This document shows, piece after piece, positions 43,205 to 51,984 of a DNA stretch of 64,000 nt. The translations under genes and the position numbers were made by a program. The first letter of the stretch is position 1. Each line of letters starts with the position of its first letter. This DNA comes from Qipengyuania profundimaris. Its GTDB lineage: Bacteria; Pseudomonadota; Alphaproteobacteria; Sphingomonadales; Sphingomonadaceae. Under the pieces are notes generated by a model. The model was not told the DNA's origin, made no database searches, and saw only the letters and a program-made list of their open reading frames with translations. The stretch is taken from assembly GCF_030717945.1 (NCBI RefSeq), contig NZ_JAVAIM010000001.1:929131-993130 (forward strand), written 5' to 3'.

Positions 43205-44110
43205 TCAGGCCACGCCCGGCAAGAGCCTTTCGCCGGCAATCGCCTTCATCGCCTTCTGCACCTTCTCGAACGCGCGGACTTCGATCTGGCGGATGCGTTC
43301 GCGGCTGACGCTGTAGACCTGGCTCAATTCCTCCAGCGTCTGCGGGTTTTCCGTCAGGCGCCGCTCGCGGAAAATGTGCTTCTCGCGATCGTTGAGATTG
43401 TCCATAGCCTCCACCAGCATGTCGTGGCGGACTTCGGCTTCTTCGGCATCGGCGACCAGCTCGTCCTGAAGCGGACCATCGTCCTTCAGCCAGTCCATCC
43501 ATTCGCCGCTGCCGTCTTCGCCATTGCGCATCGGCACGTTGAGCGATCCGTCGCCGCCCATCAGCATGCGGCGGTTCATGTTAATCACTTCCTGCTCGGG
43601 CACGCCGAGATCGGTCGCGATCTTGGCCACATCGTCGGGATGGAGATCGGTGTCCTCGTAGGCGTCGAGGTTCTTCTTCATCCGGCGCAGGTTGAAGAAC
43701 AGCTTCTTCTGTGCAGCGGTGGTGCCCATCTTCACGAGGCTCCACGAACGCAGGATATATTCCTGGATCGATGCCTTGATCCACCACATGGCATAGGTGG
43801 CGAGGCGGAAACCGCGATCGGCTTCGAATTTCTTCACGCCCTGCATCAGGCCGACATTGCCTTCGGAAATGAGATCCGAAACGGGCAGGCCGTAGCCGCG
43901 ATAGCCCATGGCGATCTTCGCCACGAGGCGCAGGTGCGAGGTGACGAGCTGCGCCGCAGCTTCGCTGTCCTCGTGCTCTTCGTAACGCTTGGCGAGCATG
44001 TATTCCTGCTCTTGCGTCAGCACGGGGAATTTCTTGATTTCGGAGAGATAGCGATTGAGGCTCTGCTCACCGCCGAGCGCCGGGACGCTCAATGCTTTGG
44101 TATTGCTCAC
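43205..44110 (-). CDS. rpoH: Heat-shock sigma factor RpoH (sigma 32)
   Basis: A 301-residue sigma-70-family factor. The start LSVPALGGEQSLNRYLSEIK is the alphaproteobacterial RpoH N-terminus. Region 2 reads LISEGNVGLMQGVKKFEADR and LATYAMWWIKASIQEYILRS. The RpoH box is present as QKKLFFNLRRMKK. Region 4 ends YSVSRERIRQIEVRAFEKVQ. GTG at 44110 is chosen, with AGGG 6 bases upstream; an in-frame ATG 18 codons earlier precedes non-homologous residues. It controls chaperones and proteases such as those at 28-37 kb. Convergent with the 42.5 kb gene. Confidence 0.95.
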   Translation of the reverse strand: MSNTKALSVPALGGEQSLNRYLSEIKKFPVLTQEQEYMLAKRYEEHEDSEAAAQLVTSHLRLVAKIAMGYRGYGLPVSDLISEGNVGLMQGVKKFEADRGFRLATYAMWWIKASIQEYILRSWSLVKMGTTAAQKKLFFNLRRMKKNLDAYEDTDLHPDDVAKIATDLGVPEQEVINMNRRMLMGGDGSLNVPMRNGEDGSGEWMDWLKDDGPLQDELVADAEEAEVRHDMLVEAMDNLNDREKHIFRERRLTENPQTLEELSQVYSVSRERIRQIEVRAFEKVQKAMKAIAGERLLPGVA

Positions 44111-44232
44111 GTAAACCCTGACCTTTCTAGCGTCGACCTCGCGCGCCGAACCCCTGCTGGGCATTCGACTCTCGGGCCACTGAAGTTACTTATAACAGAA
44201 ATCGCCCGTGACTGTGCTGCTTTTCATCGATT

Positions 44233-45177
44233 TCAACGAGCGGTTTCGTCGATGAGTTCCCGCATGTCGCGGGGCAATTCGGCGCGGAAATCCAAGCTTT
44301 CGCCGCTGATAGGATGGATGAATCCGAGGCTGGCTGCGTGGAGCGCCTGGCGGGCGAATTGCAGCTGCTGAAGAGTCGCGCGGAGCGGCTTGGGAGTGCG
44401 TCCATAGACAGGGTCTCCTAATAGCGGATGACCGATTGACGCACAGTGAACGCGCACTTGGTGGGTCCGCCCGGTTTCGAGCCTGCATTCGATCAGCGCG
44501 GCATGGTCGAGACGCTGCTTCGTTTTATAGTGCGTGACCGCGTGCTTGCCCCGCGTCGCATCGTCGGGGAGCACGGCCATCTTCTTGCGATCCTTTTCGG
44601 AGCGGCCGATACGGCCCGACACCGTGCCCGCTGCTGGGTTCGGATGGCCTGTGCAGACGGCGAGATAGCGGCGCGCAATCGAATGGTCGGCGAACTGCTT
44701 CGCCAGCCCCTCATGCGCGGCATCGGATTTCGCGACGACCAGCAGGCCGGAGGTGTCTTTGTCGATCCGGTGGACGATCCCGGGCCGCGCGACACCATTG
44801 ATGCCGGACAGCCGCCCCGCGCAGTGGTGGAGCAGGGCATTGACCAGCGTCCCGTCCGGATTGCCTGCCGCGGGATGCACGACCATGCCTGCGGGCTTGT
44901 TGACTACCAACAAGTCGGCGTCTTCGAACATTATTTCGAGCGGGATGTCCTGGGGTTCTGCGGCAAGCGGTTCGGGTGGGGGGAGGGCGATATTATAACG
45001 CGCACCCGCCCCGACCTTGGTGGACCCGCTGGCCACCACCTTCCCGTCCAGCTCCACTGCGCCATCCGCGATCAGCCCCTTCACCCGCTCGCGCGACAAC
45101 CCGCTCGCCTCGGCCAGCGCCTTGTCCAGGCGGCCGGTGGTGGCGAGCGATCCGCTGATGATTTCCGGCGAGGCCAT
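44233..45177 (-). CDS. rluD: RluA-family pseudouridine synthase (RluD-like)
   Basis: A 314-residue enzyme that makes pseudouridine in 23S rRNA. An N-terminal S4 domain (GRLDKALAEASGLSRERVKG) precedes the catalytic domain, where the Asp lies in GIVHRIDKDTSGLLVVAKSD. GRTHQVRVHCASIGHPLLGDP is the C-terminal signature. Length and S4 domain fit RluD (positions 1911/1915/1917). ATG at 45177 lies only 16 bases from the divergent M67 gene. Family certain, RluD by best fit. Confidence 0.85.
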   Translation of the reverse strand: MASPEIISGSLATTGRLDKALAEASGLSRERVKGLIADGAVELDGKVVASGSTKVGAGARYNIALPPPEPLAAEPQDIPLEIMFEDADLLVVNKPAGMVVHPAAGNPDGTLVNALLHHCAGRLSGINGVARPGIVHRIDKDTSGLLVVAKSDAAHEGLAKQFADHSIARRYLAVCTGHPNPAAGTVSGRIGRSEKDRKKMAVLPDDATRGKHAVTHYKTKQRLDHAALIECRLETGRTHQVRVHCASIGHPLLGDPVYGRTPKPLRATLQQLQFARQALHAASLGFIHPISGESLDFRAELPRDMRELIDETAR

Positions 45178-45193
45178 GCTAGGGCCATGCGCG

Positions 45194-45589
45194 ATGACCG
45201 TGGACATCTCAAGCGCGCTATTGGACCAACTGCTCGCGGAAGCCGAGGCAGCGCACCCCTGCGAATGCTGCGGCATCCTCCTCGGCGAAAGCGAGCGCAT
45301 CGGCGCCATCCTCCCCGCCGCCAATGTCCATCCCGACCCCGCAACCCATTTCGAGATCGATCCGCAAACCCTGATAGACGCCCATTGCGCGGCGCGAGCG
45401 GGTGACCCGCAGGTCGTCGGCTATTATCACTCGCACCCCAATGGCCGCGCCGAGCCTTCCGCCACCGATGCCGCCCTGGCGGCGGGGGACGGGATGGTCT
45501 GGGCCATCATCGCGGCAGGCCGAGTCGCGTTCTGGCGTTCGGGGGATGCGGGGTTCGAAGCGCTTCCCTATGTGACCTCGCCTCGCTAA
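45194..45589 (+). CDS. JAMM/M67-family metallopeptidase
   Basis: A 131-residue stand-alone Mov34/MPN-type domain. The JAMM zinc motif is complete: Glu in CCGILLGES, then YYHSHPNGRAEPSATD (HxH, then Ser and Asp). Bacterial M67 proteins can remove ubiquitin-like modifiers or cleave cysteine-carrier protein tails. No ubiquitin-like or E1-like gene is near, so the partner is unknown. TAGGG lies 6-9 bases before the ATG. Start codons of this gene and the divergent rluD are 16 bases apart, so each promoter must reach into the other's coding region. Confidence 0.85.
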   Translation: MTVDISSALLDQLLAEAEAAHPCECCGILLGESERIGAILPAANVHPDPATHFEIDPQTLIDAHCAARAGDPQVVGYYHSHPNGRAEPSATDAALAAGDGMVWAIIAAGRVAFWRSGDAGFEALPYVTSPR

Positions 45590-45623
45590 GACACATCCTC
45601 AATTTTTCATTACCGGGATCACG

Positions 45624-46283
45624 ATGGACGACCGCCAATCGATCGACCTTGCCGCCATGCTCTGCTCGCGGCTGTGCCATGACATGCTGAGCCCTGTGGG
45701 GGCGCTGTCCAACGGGCTGGAATTGCTCGCGCTGGAAACCGACCCGGAAATGCGCGCCAACGTAATGCAGTTGCTGGAACAGAGCGCGTCGATCTCGACC
45801 AACAAGCTCAAGTTCTTCCGGCTCGCCTTCGGCGCGGCGGGTGGCTTTGGCGAGCGTGTGGACGTGGAGGAGCCAAAGGCCCTGATCCAGGCGCTGGTGG
45901 CGGACAAGGACAAAGTCGAGGTCAATTGGGCGCTGGCGGATGCCTCGCTCGGCAAGCCGGCGGTCAAGGTGCTGCTCAATTTCGCGCAGATCGCGATCGA
46001 CGCGCTGGTACGCGGCGGCACGCTGGATGTCGGCGCCGAGACGCGCGACGGGGCGTGCGAGATCGTCGTGCGCGCGAGCGGGCCGAAGGTCGCGTTCGAC
46101 GAGACCATTGGCAGGGCGCTCGATGGCAGTCTTGACCGCAGCGAGTTGTCGAGCCGCACGGCGGCGGCGCATATGATCCACCTCCTCGCGCAGGAGAGCG
46201 GCGGCGGGCTGCAATATCACAAATCCGCCGATGCGCTGGTGCTGGGCGCAGTGCTGCCACAGGGCGAAGGCCTGATCGGGTGA
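45624..46283 (+). CDS. chpT: Histidine phosphotransferase ChpT
   Basis: A 219-residue phosphotransfer protein that, in Caulobacter, passes phosphate from CckA to CtrA and CpdR in the cell-cycle relay. The conserved phospho-His is in SRLCHDMLSPVGALSNGLEL near residue 20. The C-terminal domain is a degenerate HATPase-like fold (PAVKVLLNFAQIAIDALVRG). The gene overlaps the next one by GTGA, coupling it to a cell-wall amidase. CtrA and CckA are not in the window. Confidence 0.85.
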   Translation: MDDRQSIDLAAMLCSRLCHDMLSPVGALSNGLELLALETDPEMRANVMQLLEQSASISTNKLKFFRLAFGAAGGFGERVDVEEPKALIQALVADKDKVEVNWALADASLGKPAVKVLLNFAQIAIDALVRGGTLDVGAETRDGACEIVVRASGPKVAFDETIGRALDGSLDRSELSSRTAAAHMIHLLAQESGGGLQYHKSADALVLGAVLPQGEGLIG

Positions 46284-47029
46284 AGTCGGACTTCGGCAAA
46301 CTCGGCGAAGGCCTGCCCGTCAGCAAGGACGAGCTGGTCGACCGCGAGGTCCTCTCGCCCAATCACGACGAGCGCAGCGGGCCCATCTCTATGGTGGTGA
46401 TCCACTACACCGAGATGGAGGACAAGGGCTTCGCGATCGAGCGGCTGTGCGATCCCGAAGCCAAGGTTTCCGCGCATTACCTGATCGGCGAACAGGGCGA
46501 AGTCGTGCGGCTGGTGCCGGAAGCCAAGCGCGCCTGGCACGCAGGCGTATCCTATTGGCGCGGGCACAAGGACGTGAACGGCATCAGCATTGGCATCGAG
46601 CTGGACCATCCAGGCCATAAATACGGCTATCGCGAATTTAACGAGGCGCAGTTCGAAAAGCTGGTGCCGCTGGTGGCGCGGATCGTGAAGCAATACGATA
46701 TTCCGCGCGCCAATGTGGTCGGCCATTCCGACGTCGCGCCCGCCCGCAAGATCGATCCGGGCGAGCTGTTTCCGTGGGACCGCCTCGCGGAATACGGCCT
46801 GTGCCTGCCGCGCCCCGAAAAGCTCGAACGCGGCGATCCGTTCGACAACGACGCGGCCTTCTACCTCGCGCTGGAACGCTACGGCTACGACATTACCGAC
46901 GGGCACAAGGCGGTCGAAGCCTTCCAGCGCCGCTGGCGCCCGGAGAAGATCAACGGCGAGATCGACGGGGAAGTGCGCGCGATCCTGTTCCAGCTGCTGC
47001 TCGACAGGGATCGCGGCAACACCCGCTGA
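46280..47029 (+). CDS. AmpD-like N-acetylmuramoyl-L-alanine amidase
   Basis: A 249-residue amidase_2-family enzyme. Zinc ligands and active site are in MVVIHYTEMED, SAHYLIGEQGEVVRLV, ISIGIELDHPG and VVGHSDVAPARKIDPGELFPW. A C-terminal peptidoglycan-binding-like segment follows (HKAVEAFQRRWRPEKINGEI). No signal peptide is visible, so it probably acts in the cytoplasm on recycled anhydro-muropeptides like AmpD/AmiD relatives. GTG start at 46280 overlaps the chpT stop (GTGA). Confidence 0.9.
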   Translation: MKSDFGKLGEGLPVSKDELVDREVLSPNHDERSGPISMVVIHYTEMEDKGFAIERLCDPEAKVSAHYLIGEQGEVVRLVPEAKRAWHAGVSYWRGHKDVNGISIGIELDHPGHKYGYREFNEAQFEKLVPLVARIVKQYDIPRANVVGHSDVAPARKIDPGELFPWDRLAEYGLCLPRPEKLERGDPFDNDAAFYLALERYGYDITDGHKAVEAFQRRWRPEKINGEIDGEVRAILFQLLLDRDRGNTR

Positions 47030-47034
47030 CGCGC

Positions 47035-49128
47035 TTAAAAGTCCGCTGACACGGAAGCCTTGAACGTGCGCGGCCGCCCCTGCAGCAATGCGGCCGAGAA
47101 AGCATCGAAACTGCTGGCCCAATACCGCTCGTTCGCGACATTATCGACCGACAGGCGCAGAGTGATCGGCGCTTCGCCGGCCACGAACACGTAACGCGCA
47201 CCGAGATCGAAGCGCGTCCAGCTATCCAGCGTCAGCGTGTTCGCCGCATCAACCCACTGCTCGCCGGTATGCACGGCACGTCCTGTCAATGTGAGGCCGG
47301 GCGCAAAGCCGAGATCCCATTCGACATCGGCGTTGGCTGTGAATTCCGGTATGCCCGGCACCTCATTGCCGCCGATCAGTTCGGCATCGGTCAAGGCAGC
47401 GCCGCCGATCAACCGTAAGCCGGGTGCTACTTCGCCATTGACGGTCAGTTCCAGCCCCTGATGGCGTTGATCGCCGAGATAGCCGAAGCTGCCATCGTCC
47501 AGCACGCCTTCGCCCGGGCGCTCGATCCGGTAAGCTCCGAGGCCGACGAACAGTCCGCCCAGCGCCAGCTTGCCGCCGACTTCGTATTGCACCGACTTGC
47601 GCGGGGCGAGGACTTCGCCGGGGTTGGTCACCAGGCCGGGGTCGATCGGAGCCACGGGTCCTTGCTGCAGGGCTTCGATCCGGTTGGCATAGAGCGACAG
47701 GCCGGAGACCGGTTTGACAACCAGGCCGGCCACCGGCGTAATCGCACTCTCGTCGTAGGTCGCGCCCGGGGTTCCGTCGTAATTGATATTTTCCTGCCGG
47801 ATATCCTGCAGGCGTAGGCCGCCGGTCAGCAGGATGCGATCCCCCCACAGGCCGATAGTGTCCGAAGCGAAAGCGCTGGCCAGCCGCGCCTTAGTGATCG
47901 GTTGCGGATCGTCGAGATCGCCGCCGATGAAGCCACCGGGCGGCAATGCGACCTGCGGCGTGTCGTAGAGATTTGTGGCGTATCCCGATCCGAAATCGAA
48001 GGCCGTGCGGAAGACCTGCCAGCTGATATTGCCGCCGAAATTGATCTCCTGCGTGACGCGTTCGCCAAGGCGCACGCGCAGGCCGGCTTCGATAGCTTCG
48101 TTATTGCTTGTCGCAGGTACGAACAGCGACCCGCCGTTTGCGGCTCCGGTGTCGGCGTCGACCAGCGTCAGGCTGGCATACTGTCCTGCTTCCGTGCCGT
48201 CCCGAGCACCGCCGCGAGCATAAAGAGTTGCGTTGTCGGCGACATCGTATTCGAGGCCGAAGGTGCCGAACACATCGGAGAGATCGCTGTAGGCGAAATC
48301 CTGCGCGTAATTGGCGTCGGCGTCTGGGACGACCGGCACGGTGGAGGTCGCGATCGTTACCTTCGGCCGCAGGTTGTCGACACGGATTTCCTGATACGCC
48401 AGATCGATGGCGGCGCGTAGCGGTCCGTTATCGTAATCGAGCGCGCCGCCGATTACGGCCGTGCGGCGATATTCCTCGTCGATAGACGTTTCGCCATCGC
48501 GATAGGCTCCGTTGATGCGCAGTCCCCACTCGCCCCCGCTTCCGAACCGGCGCGAGACGTCCACCGCGCCGCCGAAGCGAGCGCTTTGTTCGGCGGATAC
48601 CGTAACCCGATTGAGATCGGACGCTCCGGCGCGCTTGAGCATCAGGTTCACACTGCCGCCGAGACCCGTGCCGCCCGGTGCGGCGCCATTGAGAAAAGCA
48701 CTTGATCCGTTAAGCACCTGGACACTGCCGTATAGCTCCGGCGCCACAAGCTGGCGAGGCGCGATGCCATACAATCCGTTCACACCCACATCGTCGCCGA
48801 ACAGGGTGAAGCCGCGGATGACGAACTGCTCGGACGCATTACCGAAGCCGTAGGTCGTTCGGATCGTCGGATCGTTTTCCAATACATCGCCCAGGGTCTG
48901 CGGCTGCTGGTTGAGGATCAGGCTCTCGTCATAAGACCGGATGGTAAAGGGCAGATCCTCCGCGTTCTTGTTGCCCAACACGCCCGCGCTTCCCGCATTG
49001 ACCACCTGCGTCGCATTCTCGCGCTGCGCGGTGACGATGATTACGTCGTCCGACGTATCCTGCGCCTGCGCCGTTGCAGCGATCGAAGCGCCGAGGGCGA
49101 AGATTGAAACGCGAAGCATTGAATTCAT
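47035..49128 (-). CDS. TonB-dependent siderophore receptor
   Basis: A 697-residue outer-membrane receptor of the FhuA/FpvA-like group. Signal peptide ends near AQAQ-DTS. A likely TonB box, DDVIIVTAQ, follows at about 27-35. The plug has YDESLILNQQPQTLGDVLEN, FVIRGFTLFGDDVGVNGLYG and APGGTGLGGSVNLML. The barrel ends in FKASVSADF. It shares ATGA with the preceding small gene and belongs to an operon with a PepSY protein behind a Fur-like box, which fits ferric siderophore uptake. Confidence 0.92.
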   Translation of the reverse strand: MNSMLRVSIFALGASIAATAQAQDTSDDVIIVTAQRENATQVVNAGSAGVLGNKNAEDLPFTIRSYDESLILNQQPQTLGDVLENDPTIRTTYGFGNASEQFVIRGFTLFGDDVGVNGLYGIAPRQLVAPELYGSVQVLNGSSAFLNGAAPGGTGLGGSVNLMLKRAGASDLNRVTVSAEQSARFGGAVDVSRRFGSGGEWGLRINGAYRDGETSIDEEYRRTAVIGGALDYDNGPLRAAIDLAYQEIRVDNLRPKVTIATSTVPVVPDADANYAQDFAYSDLSDVFGTFGLEYDVADNATLYARGGARDGTEAGQYASLTLVDADTGAANGGSLFVPATSNNEAIEAGLRVRLGERVTQEINFGGNISWQVFRTAFDFGSGYATNLYDTPQVALPPGGFIGGDLDDPQPITKARLASAFASDTIGLWGDRILLTGGLRLQDIRQENINYDGTPGATYDESAITPVAGLVVKPVSGLSLYANRIEALQQGPVAPIDPGLVTNPGEVLAPRKSVQYEVGGKLALGGLFVGLGAYRIERPGEGVLDDGSFGYLGDQRHQGLELTVNGEVAPGLRLIGGAALTDAELIGGNEVPGIPEFTANADVEWDLGFAPGLTLTGRAVHTGEQWVDAANTLTLDSWTRFDLGARYVFVAGEAPITLRLSVDNVANERYWASSFDAFSAALLQGRPRTFKASVSADF

Positions 49129-49364
49129 GATGTCTTTCTTTCCAAACGGGATTGGCCCAAACGAGCATTACGATGTGCGCTCGATCGGCGACGCGCAAAG
49201 GCGGCGCGGATCGGGAGCAGGGAAACTATCAGCAGCAGCCAGCTGGCCAGGTCGCGCCAGCCATCCCCTGTCAGCCCCAGGATGAGACCTGCCACGGTGG
49301 CGATCGCCAGCGTCAATGGGATGGCGAAGGTCTGAAGAAGCGTGTTGCGCGGTTTGTGTCTCAT
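49125..49364 (-). CDS. Small membrane protein in iron-uptake operon
   Basis: A 79-residue protein with two membrane helices (TFAIPLTLAIATVAGLILGL and LASWLLLIVSLLPIRAAFA) and a basic C-terminal tail. Both ends overlap neighbours by 4 bases: its ATG with the PepSY stop and its TGA with the receptor start. It resembles the small inner-membrane proteins (DUF3649-like) often found with PepSY and TonB receptor genes. Probably a subunit helping periplasmic iron reduction or export. Confidence 0.7.
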   Translation of the reverse strand: MRHKPRNTLLQTFAIPLTLAIATVAGLILGLTGDGWRDLASWLLLIVSLLPIRAAFARRRSSAHRNARLGQSRLERKTS

Positions 49365-50518
49365 GCGGCGCTTCCCAAAGTGCCGCCGCTCTGGATCTCC
49401 GCGATCCGCCGTTCGAGCCTGCCGGACCTGCGGCGAAGCCACAGCAAAACGCCCGTCCACAGCACCCAGATCGTGATGAGCGTCATGACGGCCCAGATGA
49501 TCTTCAGCGGCAGACCGCCATAGTCGCCGAAATGCAGCGGCTTCGACATCATCAGCGCCTGGTTGATTGCGGGCATGGTCCGCGCATCGGTCAACTGGCT
49601 GGAGCGCGCATCTACCAGCGCGGGGGTCAGCAGGTTCTGCGTGACCGGTCGATCGCCTTGGAAAAAGATCGCGTAATGATGGCCGGACGACCAATCGCCG
49701 CCGGGGAAGCCGATGAACTGCGGGCTGCGACCGGGCAGGGCTTCCTGGGCTGCAGCCATCGCCGCATCCAGCGACCCGTATTCGTCGGGTGAAAGAGGCT
49801 GCTGCGCACCGTAGGCTGCGGTCATCGCAGCCACTTCGCTTTCGCGCCAACTATCGGTCAGCGGATCGGCAAAGGCGTTGATCGCACCGGTCGCTCCTAC
49901 GACGATCATCCATGCGAACGCTACGACACCCAGTAGATTGTGCTCATCGAGCCGGCGGGTCCGGGGCTTGCGATCGGTCCGTACGGTACCGAAGGGCAAA
50001 CGGCGCATGAAGGGGGCATACAAAACGATGCCGGAAACCAGCGCGACCAGAAACAGGATGCCGCAGACGCCGAGCGCCCACATGCCGGGCAAGCCCAAGA
50101 ACATATCGGTATGCAGCGTCAGCAGGAAATCCATGAGCTGATTGACGGGGGCCGGACCCAGCGACTCCCCAGTCGCCCGGTCGAGGAACAGCAGCGTCAT
50201 CTGCGATCCGTCCGCATCGGGCGAGGGGCCGGTCGTCACGGTCAGGAGGGAATCGTCCTGACTGAAGGCCATGAACAGCGGGACCTCACCAGGCCGCTGC
50301 GCGAGCGCCGTTTCGAGCATGGCATCGAGCGGAAGCCCGCCTTCGGCAGAGGGGGTCTCGGCGAGCGCGGAGCCCGCCTCGTCGGCCATCGCGGCATCGA
50401 TCTCGTCGTGGAAAATAAGGGGCAGGCCGGTGACGCAAAGCATCAGCAGAAAAGCCATGGGAATAAGGCTGCTCCACTTGTGCACCAGGTACCAGAACTT
50501 GATCGTCTCGCGACTCAT
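49361..50518 (-). CDS. PepSY-domain membrane protein (PiuB-like)
   Basis: A 385-residue inner-membrane protein with four helices. It begins FWYLVHKWSSLIPMAFLLML with the conserved HKW; later come LLTLHTDMFLGLPGMWALGV, RRLDEHNLLGVVAFAWMIVV and KIIWAVMTLITIWVLWTGVL. Such proteins are thought to help reduce ferric siderophores in the periplasm, with helix histidines as likely haem or metal ligands. ATG at 50518 is preferred; a TTG at 50554 would place the start inside the Fur-like palindrome. First gene of the iron-uptake operon. Confidence 0.85.
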   Translation of the reverse strand: MSRETIKFWYLVHKWSSLIPMAFLLMLCVTGLPLIFHDEIDAAMADEAGSALAETPSAEGGLPLDAMLETALAQRPGEVPLFMAFSQDDSLLTVTTGPSPDADGSQMTLLFLDRATGESLGPAPVNQLMDFLLTLHTDMFLGLPGMWALGVCGILFLVALVSGIVLYAPFMRRLPFGTVRTDRKPRTRRLDEHNLLGVVAFAWMIVVGATGAINAFADPLTDSWRESEVAAMTAAYGAQQPLSPDEYGSLDAAMAAAQEALPGRSPQFIGFPGGDWSSGHHYAIFFQGDRPVTQNLLTPALVDARSSQLTDARTMPAINQALMMSKPLHFGDYGGLPLKIIWAVMTLITIWVLWTGVLLWLRRRSGRLERRIAEIQSGGTLGSAA

Positions 50519-50554
50519 TGCGGTGCGGCTACCGAGCGGTTCGAACTGCGTCAA

Positions 50555-50569
50555 TGAGAATAATTCTCA
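50555..50569 (-). promoter_or_regulatory. Fur-like box before the iron-uptake operon
   Basis: TGAGAATAATTCTCA is a perfect 15-base palindrome, very close to the classical Fur-box half-site GAGAAT. It lies 37 bases upstream of the PepSY ATG. Its sequence differs from the two palindromes before bfd, so either one regulator tolerates both or two regulators are involved. Repression when iron is plentiful is inferred from site and operon content. Confidence 0.7.
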
Positions 50570-50669
50570 ATAGCAGTTTAAGTTGAAGTCAGGCCTGGTG
50601 GCGAGTGGCCCCGCGATCGTCGCCCGTTTCACTTGGCTAATCGAAAGCCACATCCTATCTGCGCATTCG

Positions 50670-51070
<401 letters not shown>

Positions 51071-51124
51071 CATTTCACCCTCTACCCTCGCGGAACGGCG
51101 CGCCGACCGGCGGGTTGAGGCGGC

Positions 51125-51913
51125 ATGATGCAGCACAGCACTAAACATCGCAGCCTCGCCCAACGGGTCGCGCTCGTCCTTGCCGTGGTGATCCAGGTCG
51201 GGTCGACCTTCCTCCCGCAGCTCGGCTTCGGCGAACCCATCGGCAAGCAGTCGGACAGCGTCCGCACCCTGGTGACGCCGATCGGCTGGGCGTTCGGCAT
51301 CTGGGGGCCGCTGTTCCTGCTCTCGACCGGCTTCGTGCTCTGGCAACTGCTTCCGGCGCAGCGGGACAACGCTCTGATCGACCGCATCGGCTGGTACGCA
51401 GTGGTCGCGTTGGCCTCGCAAGGCGTATGGGCGCTCTACACGCAGTTTGCCGACCTCACCTGGATATCGGTAGTCATCATCGCGACCTCGCTGGTCAGCC
51501 TGCTAGCCATCCTGCGCGTCCTGACACATCTCGACCGCCCGATGACAGGGTGGGAGCGGTTCCTGATCGGCGTCACCTTCAGCGCGCTTGCTGCGTGGCT
51601 GACCGCTGCTAACATCGTGAACACTACCGCCGCACTCCGCTTCCATGGCGTCGGAGCGGGGGACACCTATCCGTTGCTCGCCGCCGCCATCGTCGCGGTC
51701 GGCGGCGTGATCGCTGCGCTGGCCGTGCTGCGCAGCGCGGGCAACCCATGGTACGCGCTTGTCTTCCTCTGGGCGCTGTGGGGCATCTACAACCGCGGTG
51801 GCCAGGAAAGCGGCGCGGTCGCGGTCGCCTGCGGCGTATCGGCGCTTCTCGTCGTCATCGCTGCAATTGTCGGCTTGCGGCATCCGGCGAACAGGAAGCG
51901 GTGGCTTGGCTGA
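51125..51913 (+). CDS. TspO/MBR-like membrane protein
   Basis: A 262-residue protein with seven or eight hydrophobic helices. TPIGWAFGIWGPLFLLSTGF near residue 56 is the pattern of the longer TspO-related (tryptophan-rich sensory) proteins; WLTAANIVNTTAAL and FLWALWGIYNRGGQE follow. Classical TspO is about 160 aa and binds porphyrins; whether this long form does is unknown. Two adjacent ATGs (51125, 51128) are both possible starts. It lies 55 bases after rnpB. Confidence 0.65.
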   Translation: MMQHSTKHRSLAQRVALVLAVVIQVGSTFLPQLGFGEPIGKQSDSVRTLVTPIGWAFGIWGPLFLLSTGFVLWQLLPAQRDNALIDRIGWYAVVALASQGVWALYTQFADLTWISVVIIATSLVSLLAILRVLTHLDRPMTGWERFLIGVTFSALAAWLTAANIVNTTAALRFHGVGAGDTYPLLAAAIVAVGGVIAALAVLRSAGNPWYALVFLWALWGIYNRGGQESGAVAVACGVSALLVVIAAIVGLRHPANRKRWLG

Positions 51914-51984
51914 CCTTCGCGCTGGACAATCGCCGCCGAAACGCGAAAACGGCGCGCAACGACAGTCTTGAAGAGGGTCAATCC

